A stretch of DNA of 26,675 nt from an uncultured Alistipes sp. (lineage in GTDB: Bacteria; Bacteroidota; Bacteroidia; Bacteroidales; Rikenellaceae), in contig CAAGHX010000061.1 of assembly GCA_900769745.1 (NCBI GenBank), positions 1 to 26,675 on the forward strand. Direction: 5' to 3'. Made by a program: the position numbers and the translations under genes. The notes below the pieces were generated by a model. The model made no database searches. It saw only the letters and a program-made list of their open reading frames with translations, and was not told the origin of the DNA. Positions within the stretch are counted from its first letter, which is position 1; every line of letters starts with the position of its first letter. This document shows, piece after piece, positions 8,346 to 17,002 of the stretch.

Positions 8346-9590
8346 TTATCGAATCTTGAGGGTTACGAGTGTAAGGGCGCTCAAAAGCATCGAGAGGATG
8401 AAGAAACGCATCACAATCTTGGTCTCAAACAAGCCCGACTTCTGATAGTGGTGGTGCAGAGGGGCCATCTTGAAGATGCGGCGACCCTCGCCATACTTGC
8501 GCTTGGTGTACTTAAACCACGCCACCTGTGCCATCACCGAAACAGACTCAGCAAGGAACAGACCGCACATCAGTGGCAACAACAGCTCCTTGCGGATGCA
8601 GAGTGCAAAGACGGCGATGATACCTCCGATAGCCAGCGAGCCAGTGTCGCCCATAAAAATCTGCGCAGGGAATGAGTTATACCACAAGAATCCGAGCAGT
8701 GCGCCGCACAGTGCCGCAGCAAAGACCACAAGCTCGGCCGATTCGGGGATATACATAATGTTGAGGTAGTCGGCATAGATGATGTGGCCCGAAAGGTAGG
8801 CCAAAGCACCCAGCACGATGGTTATCGGTATGCTGACCGACGTAAGCAGACCATCGAGGCCGTCGGTGAGGTTGGCACCGTTTGATACGGCCGTTATGAC
8901 CAAGATAGCTATGGCGATGTAGATAAGCCAGGTGAGCCACTCGTTGCCAAAGGCCAAACGGCTGTAATCGAACTCGTTATCCTTGATGAAGGGGATCGTT
9001 GTCTTGGTTGTCTTGGTGGGTGTTGGGCTCATAATTGTGCGCTGAGTCTGCGTCACAATGGTCTGGCCATCCTCGTTGAGATAGTGTGTCTCGGTGGGTG
9101 CCGACACCTTCTCGCGAATCACAACCTCCTGCGAGAAGCACATCACAGTGCCCACAATCACGCCCAGACCAACCTGTCCCACAATCTTGAACTTACCCTT
9201 CAGGCCATCCTTGTTGTGGCGGAAGGTCTTGATGTAGTCGTCCATAAAGCCGAGTGTGCCGAGCCAGATGGTCGAGATAATCATCAGCTGTACATAGATG
9301 TTGTCCAACTTACCGACCAAGAAGATTGGCAGCAGCACCGCCAGAAGAATCAACACGCCGCCCATTGTGGGTGTGCCACGCTTTGAGAGCTGACCCTCTA
9401 GGCCGAGGTCACGAATCTCCTCGCCAATCTGGTGGCGTTGCAACAGACGTATGATGCGGCGACCGAAGATGATGGTCACCAGCAGCGAGAGGATGATGGC
9501 CGCAGCGGCGCGGAACGAGATATATTGGAATACACCCGCACCAGGCAGGTCGTAGTGTTCGTTGATGTAGCGAAAAAGTGAATAGAGCAT
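8346..9590 (-). CDS. mraY: Phospho-N-acetylmuramoyl-pentapeptide transferase
   Basis: A 414-residue polytopic inner-membrane enzyme that joins UDP-MurNAc-pentapeptide to undecaprenyl phosphate, forming lipid I. The catalytic aspartate pair is in GFMDDYIK (114-121). NLTDGLDGL (240-248), MGDTGS (313-318) and the histidine loop PLHHH (377-381) are intact. Residues about 155-205 form a hydrophilic Thr-rich insertion that lengthens the protein over the roughly 360 residues of E. coli MraY; such an insertion is common in Bacteroidetes. It lies between murE (47-base gap) and murD. Confidence 0.96.
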   Translation of the reverse strand: MLYSLFRYINEHYDLPGAGVFQYISFRAAAAIILSLLVTIIFGRRIIRLLQRHQIGEEIRDLGLEGQLSKRGTPTMGGVLILLAVLLPIFLVGKLDNIYVQLMIISTIWLGTLGFMDDYIKTFRHNKDGLKGKFKIVGQVGLGVIVGTVMCFSQEVVIREKVSAPTETHYLNEDGQTIVTQTQRTIMSPTPTKTTKTTIPFIKDNEFDYSRLAFGNEWLTWLIYIAIAILVITAVSNGANLTDGLDGLLTSVSIPITIVLGALAYLSGHIIYADYLNIMYIPESAELVVFAAALCGALLGFLWYNSFPAQIFMGDTGSLAIGGIIAVFALCIRKELLLPLMCGLFLAESVSVMAQVAWFKYTKRKYGEGRRIFKMAPLHHHYQKSGLFETKIVMRFFILSMLLSALTLVTLKIR

Positions 9591-9637
9591 ATTTTTGTTT
9601 GGGTTTTGTTACTTCTCTTTATTGGTTATTATTTCTG

Positions 9638-11092
9638 TTATTTGCTTGCCAAGAAGGCTGCACGCAGCTCCTCCCTGTCGTCGAAGTGGAGCTTCTCGCG
9701 GCCAATGATTTGGTAGTTCTCGTGGCCCTTGCCCGCAACAAGTATGATGTCGCCCTTGCGTGCGAGCATCACGGCTGTGCGGATGGCCTGACGGCGGTCG
9801 GTAATGCGAAGCACCTGCGCTCCCGCCTCCACGCCTTGCATCATCTGGTCGAGAATCTTCTCGGGGTCCTCTGTGCGGGGGTTGTCGGAGGTGAGTATGG
9901 CGATGTCGGCATCGCGTGAGGCTATGGCTGCCATCTCGGGGCGTTTGGTGGCGTCGCGGTCACCACCGCAGCCACACACAACAATTAGTCGCTGGCCCTC
10001 GCCACGAATATCGTTGATGGTCGAAATCACATTCTCTAGTGCGTCGGGCGTGTGGGCATAGTCAACAATGGCCACCTTGCCATCTTCCGAGCGCACAGGC
10101 TCGAAGCGACCGCTCACCGAGTGGAGCGTGCTGAGTCCCTGCAGCAGCTCCTGCTCATCAGCGCCGAGCAGTCGGGCTGCGCCATATACGGCCATCAGGT
10201 TCGATGCGTTGAATCGGCCGAGGAAGTTGACCCACACCTCGTTGTTCTCAATCTTCAGCAACATACCATCGAAGTGAGTCTCGAGAATCTTGCAGCGGAA
10301 GTCGGCCATCTGTCGGAGTGAGTAGCGGCTAATCTCGGCACGGCAGTTCTGCACCATCACCTCGCCATTGCGGTCGTCGCAGTTGGTAAGGGCGAAGGCT
10401 CGCTTGTCCAGTGAGTCAAACAGACGCTTCTTGGCCTTGATATACTCGGCAAATGTGCCGTGATAATCGAGGTGGTCGTGTGTGAGGTTGGTGAAGATGG
10501 CACCTCGGAACTTCAATCCACGGATTCGCTCCTGCACCACCGAGTGCGACGACACCTCCATAAAGCAGTAGTCGCAACCAATGTCGACCATCTCGCGAAG
10601 CATAGCATTCAGACGAATGGTGTCGGGGGTGGTGTGAGTAGAGTCCACCTCTCTCTCGCCAATGCGATAGACCACCGTAGAGATAAGGCCCACCTTGTAG
10701 CCCATACCTCGGTAGAGGTCGTAGAGCAGTGTGGCGATGGTGGTCTTGCCGTTGGTGCCCGTCACACCCACCAGCGAGAGCTGGCGTGAGGGGTTGTCGT
10801 AGAAGGCGGCGGCAATGTCGGCCATAGAGGCGTTGGAATCCTCCACCTCTATATAGCTCACTCCATCGACCAACTTCTCGGGCATCTTCTCGCAGACGAT
10901 GGCGGCAGCACCCTGCTCGATGGCCTTGTCGATGTAGTCGTGGCCGTCGCTCTGTGTGCCTCGAATGGCGAAGAAGCAGTCGCCCGCCTCTACCTTGCGT
11001 GAGTCATACTGCAGAGCGCGAATCTCGCAATCGGCCGTTGCTGTGAAGGCACGTGGCGTGATGGCTGATAATATTTGGCTCAGTTGTTTCAT
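9638..11092 (-). CDS. murE: UDP-MurNAc-tripeptide synthetase (meso-DAP adding)
   Basis: A 484-residue cytoplasmic Mur ligase. It has the ATP loop TGTNGKTT (111-118), HDHLDYHG (205-212) in the central domain, and DNPR (403-406) within TSDNPRTEDP. The DNPR motif recognises meso-diaminopimelate, so the third stem-peptide residue in this organism should be meso-DAP rather than lysine. The N-terminal SRKVEAGDCFFAIRG segment (31-45) is the usual UDP-substrate domain. It starts 27 bases after the ftsI stop. Confidence 0.95.
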   Translation of the reverse strand: MKQLSQILSAITPRAFTATADCEIRALQYDSRKVEAGDCFFAIRGTQSDGHDYIDKAIEQGAAAIVCEKMPEKLVDGVSYIEVEDSNASMADIAAAFYDNPSRQLSLVGVTGTNGKTTIATLLYDLYRGMGYKVGLISTVVYRIGEREVDSTHTTPDTIRLNAMLREMVDIGCDYCFMEVSSHSVVQERIRGLKFRGAIFTNLTHDHLDYHGTFAEYIKAKKRLFDSLDKRAFALTNCDDRNGEVMVQNCRAEISRYSLRQMADFRCKILETHFDGMLLKIENNEVWVNFLGRFNASNLMAVYGAARLLGADEQELLQGLSTLHSVSGRFEPVRSEDGKVAIVDYAHTPDALENVISTINDIRGEGQRLIVVCGCGGDRDATKRPEMAAIASRDADIAILTSDNPRTEDPEKILDQMMQGVEAGAQVLRITDRRQAIRTAVMLARKGDIILVAGKGHENYQIIGREKLHFDDREELRAAFLASK

Positions 11093-11119
11093 CTTCGTGT
11101 AAAGTAAATTTTGTTGCTA

Positions 11120-13387
11120 CTATTTGAGTGTGAGGCTCACCATATGGCCCGAGGCAATCTCCCTGCCCGCAGGTATGCTCTGCGAGCGCACCGTACCCTT
11201 GCCTGTGAAGTGTACCTTCAAGCCTCGGCTCTCCAGCAGGTAGAGCGCATCGCGCAGACCCATACCCACCACATTAGGCATAGTCTTCGAGTCGGCGATA
11301 CTCTTGATATCGACATTCAGCAGAGTGTCGGTCGAGGCCACGCCCCAACCCTCGCGGTCGGTGAAGCTCACACGAGGCGAGTACTTGTCGGCCACACGAC
11401 GTATGCGGGCTATGTTGCCACCCTTGACGTCGGTGGGGTACTTCTCCTTCTTCGAGGGGGTGAGGTTCTGATGCCAATCCTCGTCGCGATAGTAGATGTA
11501 GTTCACAATGTCGCGCTGCACAGGACCCGCCAAGCCGGCACCATAGTAGGTGGCACCTCGGCTGCGGTGTGTGAAGATTGAGGTCATAACCGTATATTTA
11601 GGGTTGTCGGCGGGGAAGTAAACCACCATCGTACCCAAATAGTATCCGTCGGAATATTTTATGCCGCTCTGGGCAAACTTAGCCGTACCTGTCTTACCCG
11701 CCACACGGAACGAGAGCGTGTCGCGGAAGTACTGCTTGGCCGTACCCGTGCGGGCGGTCTCCTCCAAGCACTCGCGCACCACCAGCAGCGTCTCGTCGGA
11801 GCAGATGCGCTCGTTGATTACTCGCGTAGGGAAGCGGTCCACCACATTATCGCCTCGGCGCACCTCGCTGATGAGTCGTGGCGCAACCATACGACCTCGG
11901 TTGGCGATAGCGTTGTAGAGCGTGAGGGTCTGAATAGGCGGAATCTCGATAGCATAGCCGTAACCCATATTTGGCAGGGTGTGGGTGCTCCACTTCTTCA
12001 CATTTCGCTCGTAGAGAGGTGCAGCCGTACCCATCTGGTCGAGGCCCACCACCTTGTCGAGACCCAATGTGCCGAGGAACTTCACATATCGCTCGGGGTT
12101 GTCCTTGTAGTGCTGGTATATAGCCTCGGCAAAATAGACATTCGACGACTGTGCCGTAGCCTCCTTCAGGTCGATATCCTTACCGATGTTGTGCGAGTCC
12201 TGAATCAGCGGACCCTTTGGGCCACCAATCCTCACGGCACGACCCTCGAAGGTGTCGTAGCGCTGAGTGATAGGCATTCCGCAATCCTCCACCAAGGCCA
12301 GCAGTGCCGCCAACTTAAACGTCGAGCCTGGCTCCATACGGCGGCTCAGGGCGTAGTTCTCCTTCTCGATGTAGGTGCCGCTGCGCTCGCTCGTCTCGCC
12401 AAGGTTTACCATAGCCAAGATGTCGCCCGTAGCCACCTCCATCACCATCGACGTACCCCATATTCCCTTCTGTGTCTCGAGCTGACGGCGCAGGGCTGCG
12501 TCGGCAATGTGCTGAATATCCACATCGAGTGTTGTTACAATATCCAGGCCGTCCTCGGCGTCGATGTTTTCGGGGCTGTGGACAAGCGTCGAGAAGCCTG
12601 GGGCAATGCGCTGGCGCAGCTGACGGCCATTCTTGCCCTCGAGTGTGGTGCGGTAGAAGGCCTCGATGCCGTAGTTACCTCTGTCGCCCACCAATCCCAG
12701 CGTGCGTCGGCCCAGGTCGCCATAAGGATAGACTCGCTGGTCGAGCGTCACCAGATTGTAGGTCATTCCCAAGTTCCAGTTCAGGATTGGGTATTTGCGT
12801 AGCTCCTGCCACTCGTTGTAGTCAACCGCGCGGGGCAGGATAGCCACAGGGCGGTGGTCACGAATGGTGTCGTAGAGCTTAATGGTCTTGTACTCATCCT
12901 TGCGAAGCATATCCCACACGCGGGCAAAAAATCCCTCGCTGCGTAGCACGGTGGTATCTTTGCGATAGATTACGCGGTAGTGCTTGTTGTGGGCCTTAAT
13001 CATCTCGCGACGATAGTCGGCTGCCGAACGGTCGCCAAAGAAGTTTGCGAGCAGCTTGCCGAGTGTGTCGGCCTGCTCGGCAAATGTCTTGAGCGAGTCG
13101 AAGCCGTCGCTACCCATATCGAAATCGACTCTGTAACGCAGGATTGACGTAGCCAGCGGCTCGCCGTTGCGTGCCATAATCGAGCCACGACGCGAATAGA
13201 CCGAGTCGGCCACAAAGATTCTCTCCTCCAGACGGTCGGCATTGTAGGCCACCTCGCCACTAAACCACAACACCCATATCAGGCGCACAACAACCAATAG
13301 GGCCGTCACGAGGAAGAGGCCGTGTACGGTCTTTGCTCGCGAGAACATCTCGGCTCTAACATCTATTTCGGGTTTCTGACGTGCCAT
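11120..13387 (-). CDS. ftsI: Septal transpeptidase (class B PBP) with C-terminal PASTA domain
   Basis: A 755-residue bitopic inner-membrane protein. One membrane helix at about 23-43 is followed by a pedestal domain (50-280) and the penicillin-binding transpeptidase domain. The active-site motifs are intact: STFK with nucleophile Ser355, SSN (414-416) and KTGT (565-568). The last about 60 residues (from MPNVVG) form one PASTA domain, which can sense peptidoglycan. FtsI cross-links septal wall made by FtsW. The gene follows ftsL after a 79-base gap containing a small hairpin and precedes murE by 27 bases. At 755 residues it is longer than E. coli FtsI (588) because of the pedestal and PASTA parts. 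Confidence 0.94.
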   Translation of the reverse strand: MARQKPEIDVRAEMFSRAKTVHGLFLVTALLVVVRLIWVLWFSGEVAYNADRLEERIFVADSVYSRRGSIMARNGEPLATSILRYRVDFDMGSDGFDSLKTFAEQADTLGKLLANFFGDRSAADYRREMIKAHNKHYRVIYRKDTTVLRSEGFFARVWDMLRKDEYKTIKLYDTIRDHRPVAILPRAVDYNEWQELRKYPILNWNLGMTYNLVTLDQRVYPYGDLGRRTLGLVGDRGNYGIEAFYRTTLEGKNGRQLRQRIAPGFSTLVHSPENIDAEDGLDIVTTLDVDIQHIADAALRRQLETQKGIWGTSMVMEVATGDILAMVNLGETSERSGTYIEKENYALSRRMEPGSTFKLAALLALVEDCGMPITQRYDTFEGRAVRIGGPKGPLIQDSHNIGKDIDLKEATAQSSNVYFAEAIYQHYKDNPERYVKFLGTLGLDKVVGLDQMGTAAPLYERNVKKWSTHTLPNMGYGYAIEIPPIQTLTLYNAIANRGRMVAPRLISEVRRGDNVVDRFPTRVINERICSDETLLVVRECLEETARTGTAKQYFRDTLSFRVAGKTGTAKFAQSGIKYSDGYYLGTMVVYFPADNPKYTVMTSIFTHRSRGATYYGAGLAGPVQRDIVNYIYYRDEDWHQNLTPSKKEKYPTDVKGGNIARIRRVADKYSPRVSFTDREGWGVASTDTLLNVDIKSIADSKTMPNVVGMGLRDALYLLESRGLKVHFTGKGTVRSQSIPAGREIASGHMVSLTLK

Positions 13388-13396
13388 ATCTTCTGT

Positions 13397-13419
13397 CGCC
13401 CAGGCTTGGGGCGGTTTTT
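13397..13419 (+). other. Small GC hairpin in the leader of ftsI
   Basis: CGCCC (13397-13401) pairs with GGGCG (13409-13413). On the plus strand it is followed by GTTTTT, so it resembles a terminator for antisense transcription; on the minus strand it lies about 10 bases before the ftsI start and could affect translation. Short stem, so weak. Confidence 0.35.
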
Positions 13420-13466
13420 ATCTTTGGTTGTGTTTAATCTCTTGTTGTGGGTGGGCTGTTGCGGGG

Positions 13467-13985
13467 TTAATCCTCGACCACCTCTTTTGGTTTCTGCGGA
13501 TCTTGCAGGTTGATACCTCGGCGGGCCAGCTCCTCGCGGATGGCCTGGTGGGTAGTGCGGCGGTGAAGCTGCTCCTGCAAACGAATTGAGCGCTCGCGCA
13601 CAAGCTGAAGCTCACGCTCCACCTGCGAGTGGCGCAAGTCGGCATAGAGCGAGCTGAACATCACGAAGATGCTCACTCCACACATTATCGCTATGGCCAG
13701 CAGGTAGCCATAGTGCTCCTTGACGTTGCGGTTGAGCAGGATGTTTCCCGAAAAGAGCTGCCAGAAGAGGCGTGAGCGACGAAGTCGTTTCTTGGCCTGC
13801 TCGCGTGTGCGTTCGCTCTCCTCGGCCTTCTGCTCCTCGCGGTCGCGCTCGATGTCGGTGTCGGCCTCGCCGCTCTGCATACGCAACACCTCACGACGCA
13901 CCCTGCGGCGGAACTCCTCGTCCTCCTGCAATCTGCGAATCTCCTCCTCGGTCAAGGGGTTGAAATCATCGTCGTTGGGTCTCAT
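13467..13985 (-). CDS. ftsL: FtsL-like division protein
   Basis: A 172-residue bitopic protein. It has a long, highly charged cytoplasmic N-terminus (1-90, rich in Glu and Arg), a single membrane helix at about 93-113, and a short periplasmic coiled coil (117-158) with heptad-spaced hydrophobics, as expected of FtsL. Sequence conservation in this family is low, so the call rests on topology and on position between rsmH and ftsI, where ftsL normally lies. FtsL with FtsB/DivIC activates the FtsW-FtsI synthase at the septum. The N-terminal extension is longer than in E. coli FtsL. It starts 18 bases after the rsmH stop. Confidence 0.85.
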   Translation of the reverse strand: MRPNDDDFNPLTEEEIRRLQEDEEFRRRVRREVLRMQSGEADTDIERDREEQKAEESERTREQAKKRLRRSRLFWQLFSGNILLNRNVKEHYGYLLAIAIMCGVSIFVMFSSLYADLRHSQVERELQLVRERSIRLQEQLHRRTTHQAIREELARRGINLQDPQKPKEVVED

Positions 13986-14003
13986 CGTGATAGTTTTTGG
14001 GGT

Positions 14004-14918
14004 TTACAACTTAATTGCAGCTCGCATCTTCGCCGAGCGTGAGCGCGAGTTGCGGGCCACCTCTTCAGCCGAGGGGGCTATGGCTTTGCGTGAGATAAGC
14101 TCAAATGGGGTGGTGATGCGACCAAAGAAGTCCTGCTCCACCTTGCCCTCGAAGTTACCGCTACGCATAAAATTCTTTACCAACCTGTCCTCCAGCGAGT
14201 GGTACGAGATAACCACCAATCGGCCGCCGGGCTTCAGCAGCTTGAGCGACTGCTCGAGAGCCATCTTCAGGGCCTCCATCTCGCCATTGACCTCGATACG
14301 CAGAGCCTGGAAGAGTTTGGTGAGGAATTTACTCTCGTCGCGCTTGGGCGTGCAGGGACGCACTGCCTCGACGAGCTGGGCTGTGGTTGTGATGGGCTGC
14401 TGCTCGCGTGCGCGGACGATGCACGAGGCAATCTTCCACGTCGTGTCCAACTCGCCATACTCCTTTAGGATGCGAGCCAGAGAGTCGGCATCGTAGGTGT
14501 TCACCACGTCGGCTGCGGTGCGGCCGCCACGCTGATTCATACGCATATCGAGCGGAGCCTCGCCCCTAAACGAGAAGCCTCGGTGGGTGGCGTCGAAGTG
14601 GTGCGACGATACGCCAAGGTCGGCCAAGATGCCATCCACTTCAGTCACGCCACGCAGACGCATTGCGCCACGCAGGAAACGGAAGTTGCTCTCCACATAG
14701 TTAAATCGCTCATCCTGAGGAGCATTGCTCAGTGTGTCGCGGTCTTGGTCGAAGGAGTAGAGCCTACCCTTGGGCCCCAACTTCGAGAGTATGTGACGCG
14801 AGTGGCCACCTCCGCCAAACGTAAGATCGCAATAGGTGCCATCGGGCTTGATATCGAGCAGTTCGATAGACTCCTCCAGAAGCACCGGAACGTGGTATGT
14901 TGTGTTGTCGGTTGACAT
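14004..14918 (-). CDS. rsmH: 16S rRNA (cytosine-1402 N4) methyltransferase
   Basis: A 304-residue cytoplasmic enzyme that N4-methylates C1402 in the ribosomal P site. The family signatures are HVPVLL (9-14), the SAM-binding loop DLTFGGGGHS (31-40), ILADLGVSSHHFD, and SYHSLEDRLVK near the C-terminus. Length matches RsmH/MraW. It is the first gene of the minus-strand operon. In most bacteria mraZ precedes it, but here the upstream side holds only intergenic DNA and then the divergent phage-derived cassette. Confidence 0.96.
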   Translation of the reverse strand: MSTDNTTYHVPVLLEESIELLDIKPDGTYCDLTFGGGGHSRHILSKLGPKGRLYSFDQDRDTLSNAPQDERFNYVESNFRFLRGAMRLRGVTEVDGILADLGVSSHHFDATHRGFSFRGEAPLDMRMNQRGGRTAADVVNTYDADSLARILKEYGELDTTWKIASCIVRAREQQPITTTAQLVEAVRPCTPKRDESKFLTKLFQALRIEVNGEMEALKMALEQSLKLLKPGGRLVVISYHSLEDRLVKNFMRSGNFEGKVEQDFFGRITTPFELISRKAIAPSAEEVARNSRSRSAKMRAAIKL

Positions 14919-14958
14919 CGTTTTATCGTCTTTTTTTATAAAGAGTATATTTGGGTGT

Positions 14959-14966
14959 AAAGATAC
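14959..14966 (-). promoter_or_regulatory. Possible -7 box upstream of rsmH
   Basis: On the minus strand TATCTTTA lies 41 bases before the rsmH start and differs from the TAnnTTTG consensus at the last base. No convincing TTTG is found about 20 bases upstream, so this is only the best candidate for the operon promoter. Confidence 0.3.
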
Positions 14967-14989
14967 GGCTTTTAGTAGAATTCTGCCCT

Positions 14990-15229
14990 ATTTTTTCGAG
15001 ATAAATTTCACTCTATTTTTTGCCGAAGAGTGAAGTGGTTGTGGTAGTGGGTTTTGTAGTATGAAATTTTTTTGCCTTTTGGGGTTGCGTGGGGTGGTGT
15101 CGCTCTCGGTGTGGGCGCGGGGCGAAAGCGATAAAAAAAAGTTAAAAATTTTATCAGTTTGTGAGTGGTTGTGGCTCAGTGAGATAGGGTGTTTTGGAGA
15201 GCATTATGCGGTTAAATAAATGAATTTTA
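14990..15229. other. Non-coding spacer between rsmH and the phage-derived cassette
   Basis: I see no gene, clear hairpin or promoter here. The stretch is G- and T-rich on the plus strand, with A/T runs near 15065 and 15135-15150. No remnant resembling MraZ was recognised in any frame. Confidence 0.5.
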
Positions 15230-15250
15230 TTTGTCAAAACACTTGACAAA
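15230..15250. promoter_or_regulatory. Palindromic operator overlapping the cassette promoter
   Basis: TTTGTCAA (15230-15237) and TTGACAAA (15243-15250) are perfect 8-base inverted arms around AACAC. The right arm covers the -33 region of the promoter, the usual position for a dimeric repressor to block transcription. The regulator is not encoded in this window. Confidence 0.6.
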
Positions 15251-15273
15251 CGCTTTTTGATGTATTATCTTTG
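15242..15273 (+). promoter_or_regulatory. Promoter of the phage-derived cassette
   Basis: CTTG(AC) at 15242-15247 and TATCTTTG at 15266-15273 fit the Bacteroidetes -33/-7 pattern with a 20-base spacer. Transcription should begin near 15280, giving a leader of about 330 bases before the first recognisable gene at 15609. Confidence 0.75.
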
Positions 15274-15608
15274 CAGTGTCGAAAGTGATGAACAACGGCT
15301 CGCAAATCGGCTCTGTATGGCAGCAGAGGGCGGATTTTGAGGGAGATGCAATCTCGCGGTCGGCAAATTTCCCCTAAGATAAATTTTTTAACCCTGAAAT
15401 ATGAAACTCTACTTATCAACATACCTGTTTCGGCCGCACGTAAGGTTATCAACAATAGGCCAAAATTCTTAACCTCCATATAGCTTGCAACTTGCAAAAA
15501 GCGTTGCGAGGGATATCAACACCAATTAACATCAATTAACAACATTATTAACACCCATCGGGCACTCGACTTTTCGTCGGGCTGCCTCGACCCTTAACAC
15601 CCTAAACT
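15274..15608 (+). other. Long leader of the cassette with repeats and mini-ORFs
   Basis: No convincing gene is present. The leader holds two possible mini-ORFs: 15288-15377 (29 residues) and 15401-15472 (23 residues, preceded by ACCCTGAAAT like the real genes). It also holds two TTATCAACA copies 33 bases apart (15413-15421, 15446-15454), an ATATCAACA (15513-15521), the direct repeat CTTGCAACTTGCAA near 15484-15497, and an imperfect hairpin at 15561-15586 (GGCA/TGCC and CGAC/GTCG) just before the first gene. The repeats may bind a regulator or mark a decayed early region. Confidence 0.5.
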
Positions 15609-16013
15609 ATGAACAGAGAAAAACTCACCTCAGCCTTCAAGAGCATTGCTACTTCAGAGGGCTACCACTTCTACACCGATGGCGAGGGCTCGATGCCACG
15701 CCACATCACAGCCTATCCCGCCTTATGGCTCACCCCTCCTCGACTTGAGCAGATGCAGGGGCGCAAGCACGGCAAAGTGATCTACTCGGTGAAGCTCCAC
15801 GCCCTGCGTGATGGTCTGAAACTGAGCCCCGACGAGCGCACCCAGGCCTGGGCAGATATGGAGCAGCAGCTGATTGATATCTTCGCCCAGCTCTCCGAAG
15901 AGGAGTTTGTGGTGGCGGTGGAGTACCTCAAGTTGCAGCACTCTTCATCGACACTCACCAACCACGCCGAGGTGGCAGTAACGGCAACAGCCAATGTGAT
16001 AACATTCTTTTAA
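15609..16013 (+). CDS. Small tail-terminator-like phage protein
   Basis: A 134-residue soluble protein and the first gene of the cassette. It has an N-terminal helix (MNREKLTSAFKSIA), a central strand region, a helix (about 78-98) and a final hydrophobic strand (HAEVAVTATANVITFF). Ending on such a strand is typical of tail-terminator/completion proteins in tailed phages, which cap the tail tube and join it to the head. I recognise the style but not a specific family, so the role is an inference from size, fold pattern and position before two tail-like genes. It is preceded by the ACCCTAAACT leader and lies 14 bases before the next gene. Confidence 0.5.
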   Translation: MNREKLTSAFKSIATSEGYHFYTDGEGSMPRHITAYPALWLTPPRLEQMQGRKHGKVIYSVKLHALRDGLKLSPDERTQAWADMEQQLIDIFAQLSEEEFVVAVEYLKLQHSSSTLTNHAEVAVTATANVITFF

Positions 16014-16027
16014 CCCTATTCTAAACT

Positions 16028-17002
16028 ATGAAATTTACATCATTACCCAAGACCAACTCTTCGTATCGTGAGCCTCTTGTTTATGAGTTTGATACTCAGA
16101 CAGCGCCAGCCGATGTCGAGGTGCGAGTGGTGGAGGCCACAACGGGCGAGGTGATTGGTCGCAAGATGCTCTACGGAGTGAGTACAGCCCGAGTGGATAT
16201 AGCTCCATTTGTGCGCCGTGCAGCCGAAGTGAAACTGCCTGATACGGTGGAATATAGCCAGATGCTCACAACGGGAGTGCAAGTAAAAGTTAAGGTTGAG
16301 GTGGCGGGCGTAAGCTCATCGGCTCGCAACTTCATCGCCGCCAAAATCGACACCACGAAAACCCATTTTATGCTCCTCTCGGAGCAGATTAGTCGCCGCA
16401 CGATGGCTCGCGACGAGTTCGACATCATCCCATTCTATGCCTCGCCCGATGCGGTGGTTGAGGTCTTGGTGGAGGCTATGGGCAAGAGCTACGGCTACCT
16501 TACCCTGGAGCACGCCACAGGTGGCCAGGCGGCTGTGGCAGTAACGGCTCTGGACTTCGACGATGGTCCCGAGGAGCTGCGTGTAACCTTCAAGGTTGAT
16601 GGCGAGGTGGAGGCCGAGGTGGAGTATGAGCTGAAGGCCAACTTGCGAGGTGCGCGACGCTTGGCGTGGCTCAATAGCACTCGCTCGCCCGAGCTCTACA
16701 CCTTCCCTATGCGAAAGAGTGTGCTGGTGGAGTCGGTGCGTCACCACATAGAGAGTATGTTGGGGCGTGAGGCTGCCGCCATAGAGCACGACGGCGAGCT
16801 GAAGCTCCTCTCGGCCTATGAGCCGCAGGCGCAGCTCGAAGCACTCGGCCGAATAATCCACTCCGAGCGTGTGTGGCTGGTTGAGGGGTCGACACCGAGC
16901 CGTGTGGAGCTGCGAGCCGATAGGGTTATGACCCTGCCCTGCGACGAGATGGGAATGGTTGAAGTAGATATCTGTGCGGCCGAGGAGGGGGCGATGCTAT
17001 GA
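16028..17002 (+). CDS. Beta-rich phage structural protein, tail-associated
   Basis: A 324-residue protein with no signal peptide or membrane segment. It consists mostly of short alternating strands (for example VEVRVVEATTGEVIGRKMLYGV and VKVKVEVAGV), with a central motif WLNSTRSPELYTFP (about 217-230). I do not recognise a named family. Its pairing with the tail-hub-like gene suggests a distal tail or baseplate component. The next gene starts inside its stop codon (ATGA, 16999-17002), so the two products are translationally coupled and probably assemble together. The leader TAACCCTATTCTAAACT repeats the pattern seen before the first gene. Confidence 0.5.
   Translation: MKFTSLPKTNSSYREPLVYEFDTQTAPADVEVRVVEATTGEVIGRKMLYGVSTARVDIAPFVRRAAEVKLPDTVEYSQMLTTGVQVKVKVEVAGVSSSARNFIAAKIDTTKTHFMLLSEQISRRTMARDEFDIIPFYASPDAVVEVLVEAMGKSYGYLTLEHATGGQAAVAVTALDFDDGPEELRVTFKVDGEVEAEVEYELKANLRGARRLAWLNSTRSPELYTFPMRKSVLVESVRHHIESMLGREAAAIEHDGELKLLSAYEPQAQLEALGRIIHSERVWLVEGSTPSRVELRADRVMTLPCDEMGMVEVDICAAEEGAML

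Noticed and set aside
11120..13387. Assigning the transpeptidase to cell elongation (PBP2/MrdA)
   Set aside because: The location between ftsL and murE in the dcw operon, together with ftsW in the same operon, favours the septal enzyme FtsI.
15413..15521. A replication origin based on the TTATCAACA copies
   Set aside because: Only two exact copies, each one base off the TTATCCACA box, with no replication gene or clear unwinding region nearby. Kept only as part of the leader description.
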